A stretch of DNA of 64,000 nucleotides, taken from NCBI GenBank assembly GCA_005281725.1, contig SSBO01000003.1:2223036-2287035 (forward strand), read 5' to 3'. This stretch comes from Wuchereria bancrofti. Lineage: Eukaryota; Nematoda; Chromadorea; Rhabditida; Onchocercidae. How positions within the stretch are numbered: position 1 is the stretch's first letter; each line of letters starts with the position of its first letter. Positions 40,205 to 53,776 of the stretch are shown here, one piece after another. The notes under the pieces were generated by a model. It did not search any database, was not told where the DNA came from, and worked only from the letters and a program-made list of their open reading frames with translations. The translations under genes and the position numbers were made by a program.

Positions 40205-42100
40205 CGGCACATCCAGACACATACACGCATGCATACACTTGGCGGGGAATGGGGTGGAACCAGCCAATATCGACCCCTCTCCTCACAGCAATAATTGCCG
40301 TTGCCGAATAACAATTTCGAGGGACTTTTCTCTAATGCAAAAATGAATGTGGGAAAATTTCTTTTTTTTTTTTCATTGATGTTATAATGATTCTGCATAA
40401 AACTAGGCACATGGTGAGTTTTCTTTTGTTTACAACTTCAATTTAATTATGAAATTTGTCGTAACGTTCCCAGTTTATGTGTTATCATTAACTGATGTAA
40501 AAAGAGGGAACAAGACAATCTACAACCTGAAAACTCCACGTTCACGTTTGCTGGCTGTGTATACAATTCGAAAACTTACTGCACAGAACGACAATAAGTA
40601 AACAGTGTAAAGATTCTGCACACTGTGCTCAAATTTAAATTCGACATGAAGATGGAAGGATGAGTGGGCTAATAAATGAAATGATAATCCATTCACGTGC
40701 ATTACTCAACTGTGACTACTCGCATACTTAGACTTCTTGAAAAAGATTTACGATATTGCCATTAATTAATGGTTGAGTTAGCTGCGATAACTTCAACTTC
40801 TCATGAAAGACCTGCCTATTTTGGTAAAATTTGTCTTCGTTTCCAACAATTCCTAACAAAACTTAGATTTTTTGGAGAAAAAAAGCGGTCACTCTGTCCA
40901 ACACAAATAATTGTGTCGATGAAATGGCAGTGGTCGAGAGATCATAAAATTGTTCTCTGATGAACATATTATCTTTACTGATTAACAGCATAATCGAAAT
41001 AAGTTGAATGGGAAAAAAGAGGAACAGTTCATAAAAGACACAACAACTATTATCCCAAATTGTAAACAGGAAAACTGGATTTAAATCATTGGAAACACAC
41101 GATTGATTCTCTGACCTCATTTTGAAAAATTCGGAACTTTATGGGTAATGTCTTTTTCCAACGGTTCAGCATAAGGTGACGTCATTTATAGCTGATTCCT
41201 AAGATGAAATACTCAAATACACGTTGATTCTCACTATATAGTTATTGGGTAATTTATCGGAAAGTAAGAGAGTTTGTGCACTAAAAAGAAAAATTTGCTA
41301 TACTTGCATATTGCATGAAACAAATCTTTAAAAATATGTAAAAATATATCAGTTTTTGTCTTTAAAGAGAATATATAGGATAAGATGTAGAGCATATTTA
41401 TAGGTTTTAAAAGTTTGCAATGTCTTTTCTGCCATCAGTGAACAAATAACCATATTGCAAAGCTACGTTTATTTACACTTATGCAAACATGCTTACGTAC
41501 ACTGATAACGTGCAGTAAGTTACATTCTTACCAATCAATGGATGAAAGAATAAACATACAGTAACTTTCACCAAATAATCACTTTACATTATCGAATGAA
41601 ATATTGAAAGAAGATTTATCATATCATATTATATCAATAAGTTAATTACACCACTCCAATGCAGGACATTTTTCAAATAAGCTCTCACCAATGGTAAATA
41701 GAATGAAGTGTACCAGTATTATGCAGCATGACTGCATCTTTAATTCTACTCAAGCATGCAGCTTCACGCATCTTTATTGCTGCACTCAATCCCTATTCAC
41801 GTACGTGTAGTATGCCGTGCAGCGTAGCCCTACATAGGGCCGACTGGTATTTCATGGTGAGCCAATAATTCTGCCTGTTGTCATTGAAGGATATGCCAGT
41901 TCTATTCGTCGTTGAAGGTGCGTGGTTTTGAGTAGGTCACGTGGTCCACTGTATTCACTTAATTTGTTATATTGACAGATCTTTCTCTCTGAGATCCTTC
42001 TTTCATATATCCACCGTTCCATCCTTTTTCAGGAAATGGCTCTTTTTTGTTTTGTTTATAATTTTCTTCACTTGTTAACCATTTTTAAATCATTATTTAC

Positions 42101-42106
42101 TCTTAG
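42101..42106 (+). promoter_or_regulatory. Probable trans-splice acceptor of atp-5
   Basis: A TTTACTCTTAG acceptor ends at 42106, nine bases before the ATG of atp-5. Such short leaders are typical of nematode mRNAs that receive a spliced leader. No spliced-leader RNA gene was seen in the window. Confidence 0.55.
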
Positions 42107-42115
42107 TTTCGTTCG

Positions 42116-43649
42116 ATGGCTACCAAACGATTCACCCAAAGTGCTATCAATTTCAAAACAGTTGGTGATTTGGTTGGCGAGAAGCACGCTAAAGAAGTTA
42201 CCGCATTAGCAGTAAGTATTTGACTTTCTTCTCCTTACAAAATTATCAGCCGTGCTCATCATGCATTATATGATATTTTCCTCCTTGCTATAACTACTAC
42301 CCATTTATCATATATTAATAGTTCTTTACTTCTAAAGTATCACATACTCACAATACTGTCTTTACTATTGCTTCTCATCATTATTTGTCCTTCATTATAT
42401 CACATCACATAATCATTCCTCCTCTCCGCGTTTTCTGTCACTTTAATCATCGATAGCCTGATCAAAGTTTCATTGCTGTTAAAATGTTAGGTATAATTAT
42501 TAGTTTTAATTCGCTAGCAAAAAGTGTTTCATGAGATGTATTTTCAAATGTTTCAGCAACATCATCAACAATATTTGAGTACCGTGATGTCTAAACCTGC
42601 GGAACTGCCAAAATATGATTTTGCTAAGCTGAAAAAGCAAATGCCTGAACATGCAACTACTTTGGATAAGCTTCAGAAGCAGTATGAAGCAATCAAAATA
42701 CCTTTTCACACAGTACCAGAGCAATTCATCAAAGTATTGTTTTTTTTTGGATATATTTGTCCTTAGTTATGTTTTGATGAAAGGCTGGTCATTAAGGCTT
42801 TACATTTATGATAAATTTATTCCTCTGATCCTTACATTTGTGATGAAAGTATGAGAATTTTGAGTTGAGGACACTAAGCAGTACTTGAAAGCTTGGAACA
42901 TATTACTTTTCACTTCTGTTTCAGAAGATTTAAGCTCATGTCCCTGTGTTCAGTATCCTATGTGCAATAGTTTCGGTGTTTTTTTTTCATTGAAACTTTT
43001 TTGTTTCTATTGTGATATCCCCGATCCTCACTCGTATTTCAGCTTTTTTATTTGCAAAAAAAAAAACCTGTTTAGGAGATTGATGATTATTTGAAATACG
43101 TTAGTACCAAAATGGATTTTCTCAATCGTAAGCTGACTGATGCTACGGAAGATGAAAAGAAAGTAAGCTTTCCACAATTTGCATTCTCCTCATTTTCTTC
43201 ACAGTAGGCTTTGGTATAAGTCAAGCTAAATTACATAGTGCCGTTACTTTTATTTCCATGAAAAATCTCTGTAGGAAACATTAAATGCTACGAATTATAT
43301 TGTAGTACATCTTCTGAATTGCAACTTATCCGGTCTTAGAGCATTACCATTTCGCAATTTCTTCACAATAAAATGAAATGATTTTCTCATTTTGTAATTA
43401 GAGGATTTTTATTTTCATACCAAAAATTTCCAGATAAAAGCGAAATATGAAAACATGCCACCGATTGAACATTTTCGACCAGAACATTATGGGAAGTTCT
43501 TTCCTGAACTGCACCGCGACGTCCGCTTGCCAATTGAGCGCTTTACGATGGGTTGGGGTAGTACAAATACTCCCGAACATTTCCAAGAATTGAAAGAACT
43601 CTTTAAAGATTATCGATCACGTCCAGTTCCCGAACACTTGCAGAAATGA
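42116..43649 (+). CDS. atp-5: Mitochondrial ATP synthase subunit d
   Basis: Four exons, 42116-42211, 42557-42733, 43076-43162 and 43434-43649, join in phase 0 and give 191 residues ending in TGA. The N-terminus MATKRFTQSAINFKTV matches animal ATP synthase d chains; the middle has LPKYDFAKLKKQ and the C-terminal part RLPIERFTMGWGS. The length fits nematode ATP-5, which is longer than the roughly 160-residue mammalian protein. The subunit belongs to the peripheral stalk (stator) of the F1Fo complex at the inner mitochondrial membrane. No separate presequence is evident, as in relatives. csn-3 follows on the same strand 457 bases downstream. Confidence 0.93.
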
Positions 43650-44106
43650 TTGTGTTTGCATGTAGGTAGCTCTGTAGAAGGATTTTTTTCTGTGGAATTT
43701 TGTTATCTTTTTGTGTGAAATAATTCATCAATGATAAAATCTAGTTACTTTTTATTTAGTTTTTCTCTGTTTTGTCCAGAACAAAGCATATTATTTGTTT
43801 TTTCTTTCTCTATATTGAATTTTGAAGGCTTTACTTCATTTTTAGACTTAAAATACCTTTATGAATTTAAGTTCGACTTCGCATCCAAGTATTTTAGAAG
43901 TTTGCATGAATATTCTGAATTTGATATCTTTATTTGAGAACTGTAAGAGATAATTCTGAAGTCATTGTAAAGCATATTTGGACAATTTCGTCGAGATTCA
44001 ATCTTATCTTTTGGAAGATGAGATAATTTTTTCATACTTTTTAATACATTAAGTTTTAAACGTGGTTCACTTTAAGCGGTAAAGGCGCAGTTGATCTGTT
44101 AGGAGT
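43650..44106 (+). other. Intercistronic stretch between atp-5 and csn-3
   Basis: This is a T-rich sequence of 457 bases with no gene. Two acceptor-like sites precede the csn-3 ATG: GGCGCAG ending at 44090 and CTGTTAG ending at 44102, five bases from the ATG. The spacing and orientation are compatible with a two-gene operon resolved by trans-splicing, or with two separate promoters. Confidence 0.45.
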
Positions 44107-47100
44107 ATGTCGGGCTCGCTTGATGCATTTGTGAAATCAGTTATGGGGCTTACTGTTTCTGGTAAGTTGCCAATTTTTGAGATAATTGAGTCGTACAATA
44201 TTGTAAGAAGTTGGGGTTACAGCTGCGACTCGGTGTTGCATGCTGGTTTGTCACAGATGCCTCCTTAGGAGAACTCGGAATATACGTGACGTCTAATAGA
44301 GGTTGTGCATCATTGACAAAATGTAAACTACTTTGGAAGTTGTTTATTTGTTCATAACTTCGAATCACTGTAAGTTAGTTGTATCGTATCATCCTTAATT
44401 GATCTGAGAAAGTTATATAATTTAGCATCATGGCGAGAATTAGCTGATCTTCATCGAAAAGCCGTTTATGATGTTCTGGAACGGAATATTCCTCATTTGG
44501 ATAGTGTATTAGAAACACTTACGATTGACCGATACTCGATGTCAGTTGTATCAATATTGCTCGTTAAAATGAATCAAATTTATACTGAAAGTGTGAAGGA
44601 CAGGGTCAGTTTTTTATATTACATTTAAAATTTGTCTTTAGTATGCTTTCTTTATAGAAATCATTTTTCTAAAGTTTTCGTACATCATTTCATCAGCGTA
44701 TCTTCGGATGTACCTTCGGATATGAGGCATCATTTTACATTTCATTATGTTGCAGTTTGTGTTTCAGTCTCCTAAAAGCTTTGTTTTTTGTACTAAGAAG
44801 GAAGGTGAATTAGCAAAAAAACCTTCGCTGAAAGTAGAATGGTAATGATCTTTGTGAGTTACTTTATTACGAATTCATCTAGAGAATCAAGTAGATCTTC
44901 CTTGAAGAACTTTGAAGTTCTGTTGTGAAAAGAAAATCTGATTTATAGTTTGAACGTACTTTGTCACAAGTGGAATCGATGGTTCCGTTTTTTGATAGTA
45001 TGCAGATCTCATTCATTCCTGATATTTGTGAGTTTATGTAATTTCATTTTCATAAGTTTGTTTATAGGTTTCCTTTGAGATTCAAATTTAAAAAATGTAA
45101 ATTCCATATACACGAATGGTGTTATGTCCTATCATTTATGTTTTTAGATGTGTTGCTTTTCCGGAAAGTATACGAGTATTGTCTTCTTCAAATTAACAAG
45201 GTATATTTAATATCATAACTACACTATTGGATTTTCTATATGTTGCTTTGTAAAATATAGTCTAGATAAAGAGGTAATAGCTTCTTTACATTCATATGAC
45301 AATCTGTTTGGGAAAATTTTTACTTATGGAAAAGTTCTCATGGTAAGTGGCGACCCATTGAAGTGATTTCCAGAAACTATTTACCGGGTGACATTACCTG
45401 ATTTCCTTGGGAAGCAAATGAGCATATTGCTAGCTTATACATTACATGAACTACAATAATTGGAAGTACCAAAATTACTGAGTCTGTTACACTATAATCA
45501 TGCTGTGAAAATATAATTTTCAAGTATAGAATGAAATTTGCAGCCAGCTCGTGGTATTATGTTACTTTCAAATGCAATCAATGTATTGGTAAAAGAAGAA
45601 AGAGACATCCTTACCTCGCTGCATCCATGTCTTTTTTGTTTGTGCCTTAAGGCTCGTATACATGATCCAGCCATGCCATTCTTACATCTTGCTGTACCGA
45701 AAATATTTAAGGAGGTAGGCATGAATTTAAATAATTTATCGATGACACTCTTATTTCTGCAATTATATTTACACAGATTGCAATTTCCTGTATAGTTCTG
45801 CTAGAACCTAAAGTAAGTACTTTTTATTTAGGTTGATCATATGGTTTCGTAGAAACTTGATGTGAAAAATAGAATTTGTGATGACTTCTACATGTTTAAT
45901 GTAATGTTGTCTTGATTGTAGACTGCAAATCAAACAGGGCCTTATATGGATCCAAAATGGGTGGTGTTGTATTTTTACTATGGTGGTTTGCTTTATGCGG
46001 TTCTGGGCCGTTATGAAGAAGCATTTGCAATGATGCAGAAAGCGTGTTGCATTCCAGCAATCGCTCCTAGCGCGATAATGGTTCGAGCTTACAAGGTTAT
46101 TTTTTAATAATAAGGTCATAAAGCTAAATACGGCGATTATTATATTGGACGTAGTTTAATCATGAGAATGTAGTTAGTTCACATATACATGTTGTCCTCA
46201 AAGAAATTTGGGAACATTAATTTTCATTACATTCGAATATCTTCAATTATTGTTATTATTTCACTGAAATAGGAATAGTATTTGGAATAGGTATTTGGAT
46301 GGATTTTGAAGTAAAATTTGTACAAAATTTGTAGACGTATGTGTTGTTATCGTTGCTTCTGCATGGGAAAATACTTCGCTTGTCTAATTACCGATCGCCA
46401 GTGATGACCCGCAGCATTATTCCACTTTGTCCGGATTATTCAGCATTGGAAAGAATATGTGACAATGAAGAAGAGAATTTCGATAAAGCTAGTGCCATAC
46501 TTGAATATCTGGAAGCACATTACGCTACTTTCGAAAAGGTATTTATTCGTAATTGGTTTTTCCAGTGGATTTTGGAGATGGATAGAAATTCTGTAAAGGT
46601 CTGGAATAAACGGGTCTAAAACGGTTGTTCTATGATGTTATGCGGTTTTTTTTGCTTAAATCTTTTCTTACTGACGATTAAAGAAAGGAGAACTAATTTA
46701 ATATTTTTGAGCGAAATCAGTTAACTATATGTCCATTATATCATCTCAAAATATATTTTCTAACTTGTATTTTTTACAGGATAAGACCGTTGGCTTGGTG
46801 AAACTTGTAGTTAGAAGTATTCGTGAAAATTCAGTTAAAAGGCTAACTGAGGTTGGTTATTCTTAAATATATTTGTCGAAATATCACCAGTTAGTTACTG
46901 TTTGGTGGAGAGTTGCATATCTTCAAGGCATCTTTTTTTTCTGCTACGATATATTGCAAGGAGCCGGAAAATGTTTCTTATCCGAGCTTTCAGAAGTTTC
47001 TTGATAATGGTAATGAAACATCGCTGTAGATCAACTGATCTACACTTTGGAATTTGGTCAGCAGCATGAAAGAAATGAGATTATATTGATTATGTTGTTG

Positions 47101-47937
47101 ACTGAATTTTAATTTTGAACTTGATAGGGATGCAAAACTTTCTTATTTCATCTTATTTATTTTAACTCACAAACGAAATTTTTGCAATTGCCAAAATATC
47201 TTCGAAATATTAATATAAGTTAAGGATTCATTTAAAATTGCTTTTTTTCAGAAAAGTATTGGTAGAGTCTTTTCTGGGTCTTTTGAACTAACATTTGATT
47301 CTTAATGAAGTTTTTTTATCTAGTGTTTCATATCAATTTCACTGTCGGATGTAGCACGACGGTGTCATCTAGATGACAGTGATCACGCTGAACTCTACCT
47401 TCGTGAAATGAGCAAAAATGGGAAAATTAATGTGCGTATTGACAAGAAACAAGGCATTGTTTATTTTGATGAAATGAAGGTTTGTTATATTCCACTTTTA
47501 TAGTACTGTAAATAGATTAAAATTATTAAGCGAGCATCGGAATGATCAATGTGCTCAATGATTCAATGCACATAGAGATTTTAATATGAAAGAAAATTAA
47601 ATTTTAATTTCACTAGTGATTTGATTTTGAACTTTGAAAAGAATTATTACTTTTAATTGACTGACGAGAATATTCTTTTAAGACAGAAGCAGATGAGCAG
47701 GAAGTGGATAAGGCTGCAAATTCTATATATACGTTGGATGCTTTAATGAAACAATTTGACGATCGAATTCGCGTTAATCCGTCCTACATTTCACGCGTTG
47801 GACGACCATTAGCACGAGGAGTTCCTGCAATTCCTCCGGATGAAGGTTTGGGACATCCAGGCTCTGTTTTTATGCCTAACGTTAATGTTGGTGATATTGA
47901 ATCAGCAGCTGGTAGACCCATGGATATGGTTGATTAA
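44107..47937 (+). CDS. csn-3: COP9 signalosome complex subunit 3
   Basis: Eleven exons: 44107-44161, 44426-44604, 44949-45027, 45148-45200, 45544-45714, 45777-45812, 45922-46095, 46335-46538, 46780-46851, 47324-47479 and 47683-47937. They join in phase to 477 residues. Comparison with human CSN3 by eye shows the same order: a NIPHLDSVLETL segment, a FERTLSQVE segment, PARGIMLLSNAI, YFYYGGLLYAVLGRYEEAF, and the PCI-type end with GLVKLVVRSI and a winged-helix segment around ISLSDVARR. The COP9 signalosome removes NEDD8 from cullins and so controls SCF-type ubiquitin ligases. The C-terminal tail is longer and more divergent than in vertebrates. A further in-phase exon at 44756-44833 is possible. 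Confidence 0.9.
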
Positions 47938-49278
47938 CTGTTGCTAATTTAATGAATAGCTCCCTACATTTTTATAATGGTTATCTGAGTTCCCAAGTGA
48001 CCAGTTTCAACCTAGATTGCATCACAGTGATCATGAAACATTAAACGTGCGCTATTTGCTTCCATTATTTTAAGGGAAATTTAGTAATATTTGATTTCGT
48101 TTTCATGAAAAGTAAATTAAGAATGAGACAGATAACCTTCCCATGTAAACTGTATATGTTTTTTATTTCCCTATTATCTTTTCATCTTTGCACTGTTTCA
48201 TTCCCATTTTCTGATAAAAAATCCGTTGTATTTCAGTTTGATTAAAACAAAATATGATTGTATCCATACTTTCTTAAATAGGCTGGTGCACAATTACATC
48301 CGACGTGTGATTGCATTTGCAGTCGTTACCCACTGTAATGTGGATTCTGTTCTCACACTCCCAGATATATAGATAACATTTGGCACTTCATCCTGATCGC
48401 AAAGGCCTCCTCCGCTCTCATGTTCTCTCGAGAAGTGAAGTAAAGCAAATAGACTCTCGATCGACGTACAATAAAATATTGTAAATTTTTTTTGAAATAA
48501 TGTCCAATAGCACAACATATAACTGGCCCATATAATCTACATTGCTATACTACATATATCTGCATATCCAGAAAACTCCAGGAGTTACTCTCGAGTTCCT
48601 GAGAAATATACGAAAAATACATTTAAGAAAAAATAGAGGAATACATATCTTCACATAGGCTCCTATAAATACTATTTTACAATAGTCATTGGAGAGAGAA
48701 TTTCTAAACTAATTTACAATAACAACAAGGTAACATTTGTTGTACAACAACAACAACAACATCTGCGTCTTTTTTACAAATTAAAAATTTAAACTTTGGG
48801 CTATATTGGCATTTATTGTAACTATTTGTTACGAAAAAATTGGCCAACGTGTTTCAAGAGGTGTTAGCTCCACAGAATCAGTAACAACACAAAGTTAGAT
48901 TTGCTTCATGATTTGCCTTCAGATTATAGAATATTCCAGTGGATTTTCAGAATCAAAAAAGAAAATCTATATTTGCAAGAGGGATTTGGCATGCATAAAA
49001 TGGCCCACAATAAAAATTTACAAATGAGAAGATGCGAAGGTAGCGATAAAAATAACAAAATAACAAAAGATACATAAAGCAATACCAAAGTAGCACAAAA
49101 AAGCAACAACGTAGCGATTGTTTGGAAAAAGTTCTTTCAACAAAAAACAAAATCATAATAAACTTTCCAAACGTATAGGAATGAAAATAATATGAAAAGA
49201 AGGTGGTAACAATCATATAAAGAAAGTATTTAAAAATCTCCAACGATGTCCAATAATTCTTGGCATCGGAACAAAAGT
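47938..49278. other. Convergent intergenic region
   Basis: This lies between the stops of csn-3 (plus strand) and the CCCH gene (minus strand) and presumably holds both 3' UTRs. It contains an ACA triplet run at 48743-48761. The short minus-strand frame at 48294-48518 has no recognisable domain and is not called. Confidence 0.55.
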
Positions 49279-52241
49279 TTAAGTTTCAATTTTGTCAGCC
49301 GTTGATTCAATACACATCGAAAAGCATTGCTCATTCGCCGATCCTCCTGCTGCTGCATTATGATTGAGCTGAATGTTTTGGCTTGGACGGTTAATAAATG
49401 GATATCCGGCACTGATTGTATCAGGCCACCAGCTCATCTAAAAGTAAGGCAAATTAGATTCTAAATTTTTTCTAGATTCTGAAAAAAAAAAAATTAGATT
49501 CTTTTTCTTACCCAAATTAAATGCCCAACTATCTAATCCACTATTAGCTAACCTGTTCTAAACCCGGTGTTAATGGTATACTGTTTGACTGTACTGTTCC
49601 GGTACTTAACCAATGGTTATATGCTTCATTTTTTGAAAAATCTGTTTGTTCCCGATTTGTTAATAAATCCAATGGACGTAGCTAGAATTGGCTTAATTTA
49701 TGATTAATTTATTATCCTTTCTCATTTACTATCCGAAATATGTGCCGATAGAAGTACACGTAACACGTGACAGCATCAAATGTAATCTCAACAAATTGAA
49801 GATGACTGATCATTTTTCTTGAAAGAAAATGAATTTTGAAAATCCAAAAAATAATAAAACCAACAAGATGTGGTGGCACGATTCTATTATCACCGGTTAA
49901 TGGTGTTTCATGAAATGGGGAAAACTGATAAGATGCACTATCCAAATTTTCTCTCTGAAATTATTCCTGTTAAATTTTGCAAAAATTTCATGTTGCTGTA
50001 TCAAAAAATTTTAATTGCAAAAGAAAAGATAAAAAGATGAAAAAAAGAACTTCAGGTGTAGTTTGTTACTCATAAAATCTACATTCTTTGCAAATTAAAA
50101 TTTTTGGGAAGGAATATTAAAGAGAAAAAGTTTTACTGGGGACGATATTATTATGTTTATTTTTTTTTCTTTATTTAATTTACAAAGGTATCAATTTTTT
50201 GATATAATATTTTCGACAAATTGGTCGGTGATAGCTAAATTATTGCAGCTTCATGCATATCGTGAATTTTAGAGAAATTTACTGAAAGTTCCTCCAAACA
50301 ACTTAAACTTACATATTTTGCATTTACTTCAGGTGAATTGTTGGTACCTGTACTTCCAATACCAGAATCACCGTCTGATACACGTTGCGTTGTACGCCAG
50401 CTTTTTGAATTCTAAAATTTATAATTTAAGAATCTTAACATAATTAGAATATTTTTGATATAAAAAATTTCTAACCGCATTCTCGTGAATCGGAGAGATG
50501 CGACGAAGCTTACGTTCATAACCAATTGGTACATTTTGGCCCATTGGAGTGATTGTTACAGGTGTAGGTTGCACGCTAGCTATTGGGTAATTTTGTTCCA
50601 AATTCCAGAAACGCTGTAAAAATCGAACTTTTTAACTTTAAATTTCTATAGCCTTTAAAGTTTTAGAAATTTTAACACTTCAAATTTTCAAAAATTTTAC
50701 AAAAATTTTTAAAGAAAACGTACACGTCCATAAGATGACGATAACGTATTTGGAGGATTCATACGAATTTCATAATCATACGGATGCAAACCAGGATAAA
50801 CAAAACGTGCAATACGAAGTTCATGTGGACCATGCGCAAACCTGAAACTTTACTTTTACGTATTTCTATTAAGAAATCAAATTTAAAGTTTTTTATTGAA
50901 GCGTATAATTCCGTAAGATTAATAATAAACTATTCACTAACCAACAACGTTCACCAAATCGGCATGGTATTCCGGCACTCCAAAAATCGCATAATGCTGT
51001 TTTATATAATTCACGATTTCGTGGACTTGGCGTTTTTGATGCACGAAGCTGAAATTTTTGTATACTGTTTTGTAAATTTTTTTGAATTTTTTAAAATTCA
51101 AAAAAGCGTCCTATGTTTTTAATTCAGATTTATATATTACTTACATATTTTATGCATTAAATTCAGATATTTACTATTGGATGTATAACGATATTACTGT
51201 TACAAATAAATTTGCCCATTTTTAGACTATGAAATTAGTAGTACACTTAAGTATCATCTTAATAATAATAACGCTTATGAAGACACTGATTATTAAAAGT
51301 GCTAATAATTACTGCTAGAATATTAGTACTAACATGAATTTCACTTGGATAAGTTGATGGAGCATTCTGCATTTGTGCTTTTCGAAGCATAAATTCATTA
51401 AATAACTGTTTCTGGGTTTCCAGTTTTAGTGCTGCCACTTTTTGCTCTAATGAAGCTTCATCCCATTTTAAATTATAATTCTCATATAGCCTGAAATGCA
51501 AAAACAACAAAATATGATGTAGTATGGAATAAATATAATATTACATTTGTGAGGTAAAAACTTTCACACTGATCAGCTTTAATGATCAGATAAAATCACT
51601 TTAATGCTCATTTAAGAATCTTAAATTGACAGCACAAAAGTTTTATCAGATCTCACGACCATATGCAGCCTAAGAAATTGCGCACTTTAAATTTATTCTT
51701 TAATGAAATTAACCAATTTTCGTCTTGAAATTAATATATAAAATGAGTTTAAACTGGAAATTGATTACTAAAAAATTTTCAACTTTAGAATTTGAATATC
51801 TATTTCAACATTTTCTTTTATATTACAAAAAATGATCCATACTTACTACACCTTACTCAATATTCAAAGCCCTAAAAATTTGCAGTTTATAGATATACTT
51901 GCTATCAATCTGAAGAAATCATACATCTGTATGTCCAAAAATTATTTCACTAAAAAAAAATATTTGCTTTAAAAAATTTCTTTAATTTTTTGTATTTATT
52001 TGAATTCTTTCACATATAAAACATTTATATGATCAATTTTAATACTTATTATTTAATTTAACAAATATTTTTCTATAATTTTCTCAATATCAACTCACGT
52101 TTGATCTGCTAGCGTTGTTGATAATGATGGTAGTGATGTAGTTGAGATGCCGCTTAATTTAGGATAAAATATATTTCCATCACTATTAATAGTAGTTATA
52201 CCATTTGTTTGATCTTGTTGTAAATTGGATAAATTAGACAT
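49279..52241 (-). CDS. CCCH-type zinc-finger protein with one TIS11-like finger
   Basis: Nine exons, from 5' to 3': 52099-52241, 51334-51490, 50942-51048, 50724-50841, 50476-50613, 50313-50411, 49865-49954, 49553-49681 and 49279-49437. All phases match and give 379 residues. The finger is split over two exons at about residues 118-140: YKTALC, eight residues, C, RFGER, C, WFAH, followed by GPHELR. That is C-x8-C-x5-C-x3-H with the TIS11/POS-1/MEX/OMA lead-in and tail. Such proteins bind AU-rich 3' UTR elements and control mRNA in germ line and embryo; this role is inferred. The usual second finger is missing. The remainder is Ser, Thr, Asn and Pro-rich with no other domain. I cannot assign an ortholog. 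Confidence 0.85.
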
Positions 52242-53776
52242 CGTTTTTAGACTATACTGATAGTAAATTGTTAAACCACCTACTCTACGACAATCTGAAA
52301 AACTAACATATTGAAAAGGAAATTGTTGAACTAAATAACTAACCTAATTTATGATCTAACTTGCAAAATTTCATGTGGTTTATAGATATGAATAAACCAA
52401 TCGTTTCTTAAAACAAAACATTAATCATTAATCAAAACATTAATTATATTTCATGTTGTAAGCATTTACTTAACTAAAAATTAACTGATAATAAATAAAT
52501 CAGTCATGCTAAGTTACTGATTGTTTCAAAGCATTTCGATGCAATTATAAATAAAAGAGTCAACCCATATTATCCAAATTAACCAATTCTGACCAACCAA
52601 GAAGTAAGCCATAAGAAAGAATAATGGCTAAACATGAAAGATAAATAATGATCATATCGAGGCGCTAAGTGTATCCCGCTTTTCCCTAAAATATCTACTT
52701 GAATAAATTGAACTAGAAGTGATCAAAAGTTAGTACCTCTTCCCAGAAATTGGCGATTTCAAACTTCCATGTATAAAATAAATCATGCAAATTTTATATA
52801 TCTGGTACTTTTCTGGCTTTTAAATCTTTGGAATAGCAGAACTTTTTATATATCTGATGCCCGACTTTAAACAAGCATACCTGAAGCGCATTTGCATGCC
52901 AAAATACTTCACGATATCAGCCATCTATCAGTTACAGATTTAAAAAAAAGTTTTAGTTCGTTTGAAATCAAATTGCTCATTTTCAGCTTTTATATTTCAC
53001 AGTACTAAGTTCATTGTTTGTCATATCAACCAGTTTGACAAAACCCCTGCATCCCATTGATCACGTATACCATACTTCCTACATGCTTGCTAATCAATGC
53101 TAATAATTCAGCAACAGTCGGAAATCCCTGGAATATATTGTTTCAGCTGATGATATCTTGAATACCCAGCTTAATTAGTTTCCAGACCGAACCAGTACTC
53201 TTAATGTAACAGACTTTAAACATTTATAAATTCGATCTCTGATCATTGCTTTGGTAATTATCATCTAAAAAATATGCCTTACGGACTGTCAAGCATTAAT
53301 AAATTTGACCACCATAATGGAAATCTGAATCTTTTCGCACCCGTATTATGGTTGAGCTGAACAGTTCATTTTCATGTCAAAAAATCCAATATATAAATTT
53401 TTTCACAAACGAACTTTCGGAAAAACACTTAACTAAAGTTCGAGTACTTTGTTATCCAAAACTAATCGAATAAACAATAACAGCTATCAATCATGCGGTG
53501 ACGAACACTGGGAAAAAGCTTCCCGATTTACAAAAAGCAACAGTATACAAGTGAAACTTAAGAATATGCTTCCAACACTAATGATTTGATCCTCCACTAA
53601 TGATATTTGAATCAAACACCTCATCTAATTACAGGAAAAGAAACCTTCCAAGCCTGCTCAAAGTCAGCATAACTAGCCTTAAATTTTGACAAATTAGAGT
53701 TTAAATTAGAGTCGAGCCAGAAATCTAAGACAAAAATACAATTCTGAACAGAAACAAAATGAGATCCCTGCAGTTA
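52242..53776. other. Region between the CCCH gene start and the mS38 gene stop
   Basis: This is AT-rich DNA with no recognised gene. An acceptor-like TTTACTATCAG lies about 15 bases upstream of the CCCH gene ATG and could be a trans-splice site. The remainder should contain the CCCH gene promoter and the 3' UTR of the upstream minus-strand gene. Confidence 0.5.

Larger units (their letters stand above)
32199..42100. other. Ten-kilobase gene-poor region between divergent genes
   Basis: This stretch lies between the 5' end of the minus-strand DIN-1 gene and the plus-strand atp-5 gene. No spliced gene with a recognised product could be built. It is richer in G+C around 34.8-35.5 kb and contains several microsatellites, listed separately. 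It probably carries the promoter and possibly noncoding first exons of the DIN-1 gene. Coding-like fragments near 36.3-37.1 kb are discussed in the findings. Confidence 0.55.

Noticed and set aside
41700..41870. GC-richer stretch with short inverted repeats upstream of atp-5
   Set aside because: Checked for a tRNA-like or spliced-leader RNA pattern; no convincing cloverleaf, box A/B or leader sequence could be recognised by eye.
48294..48518. 74-codon minus-strand frame downstream of the CCCH gene
   Set aside because: No recognisable domain and no in-phase partner exons; likely 3' UTR or intergenic sequence.
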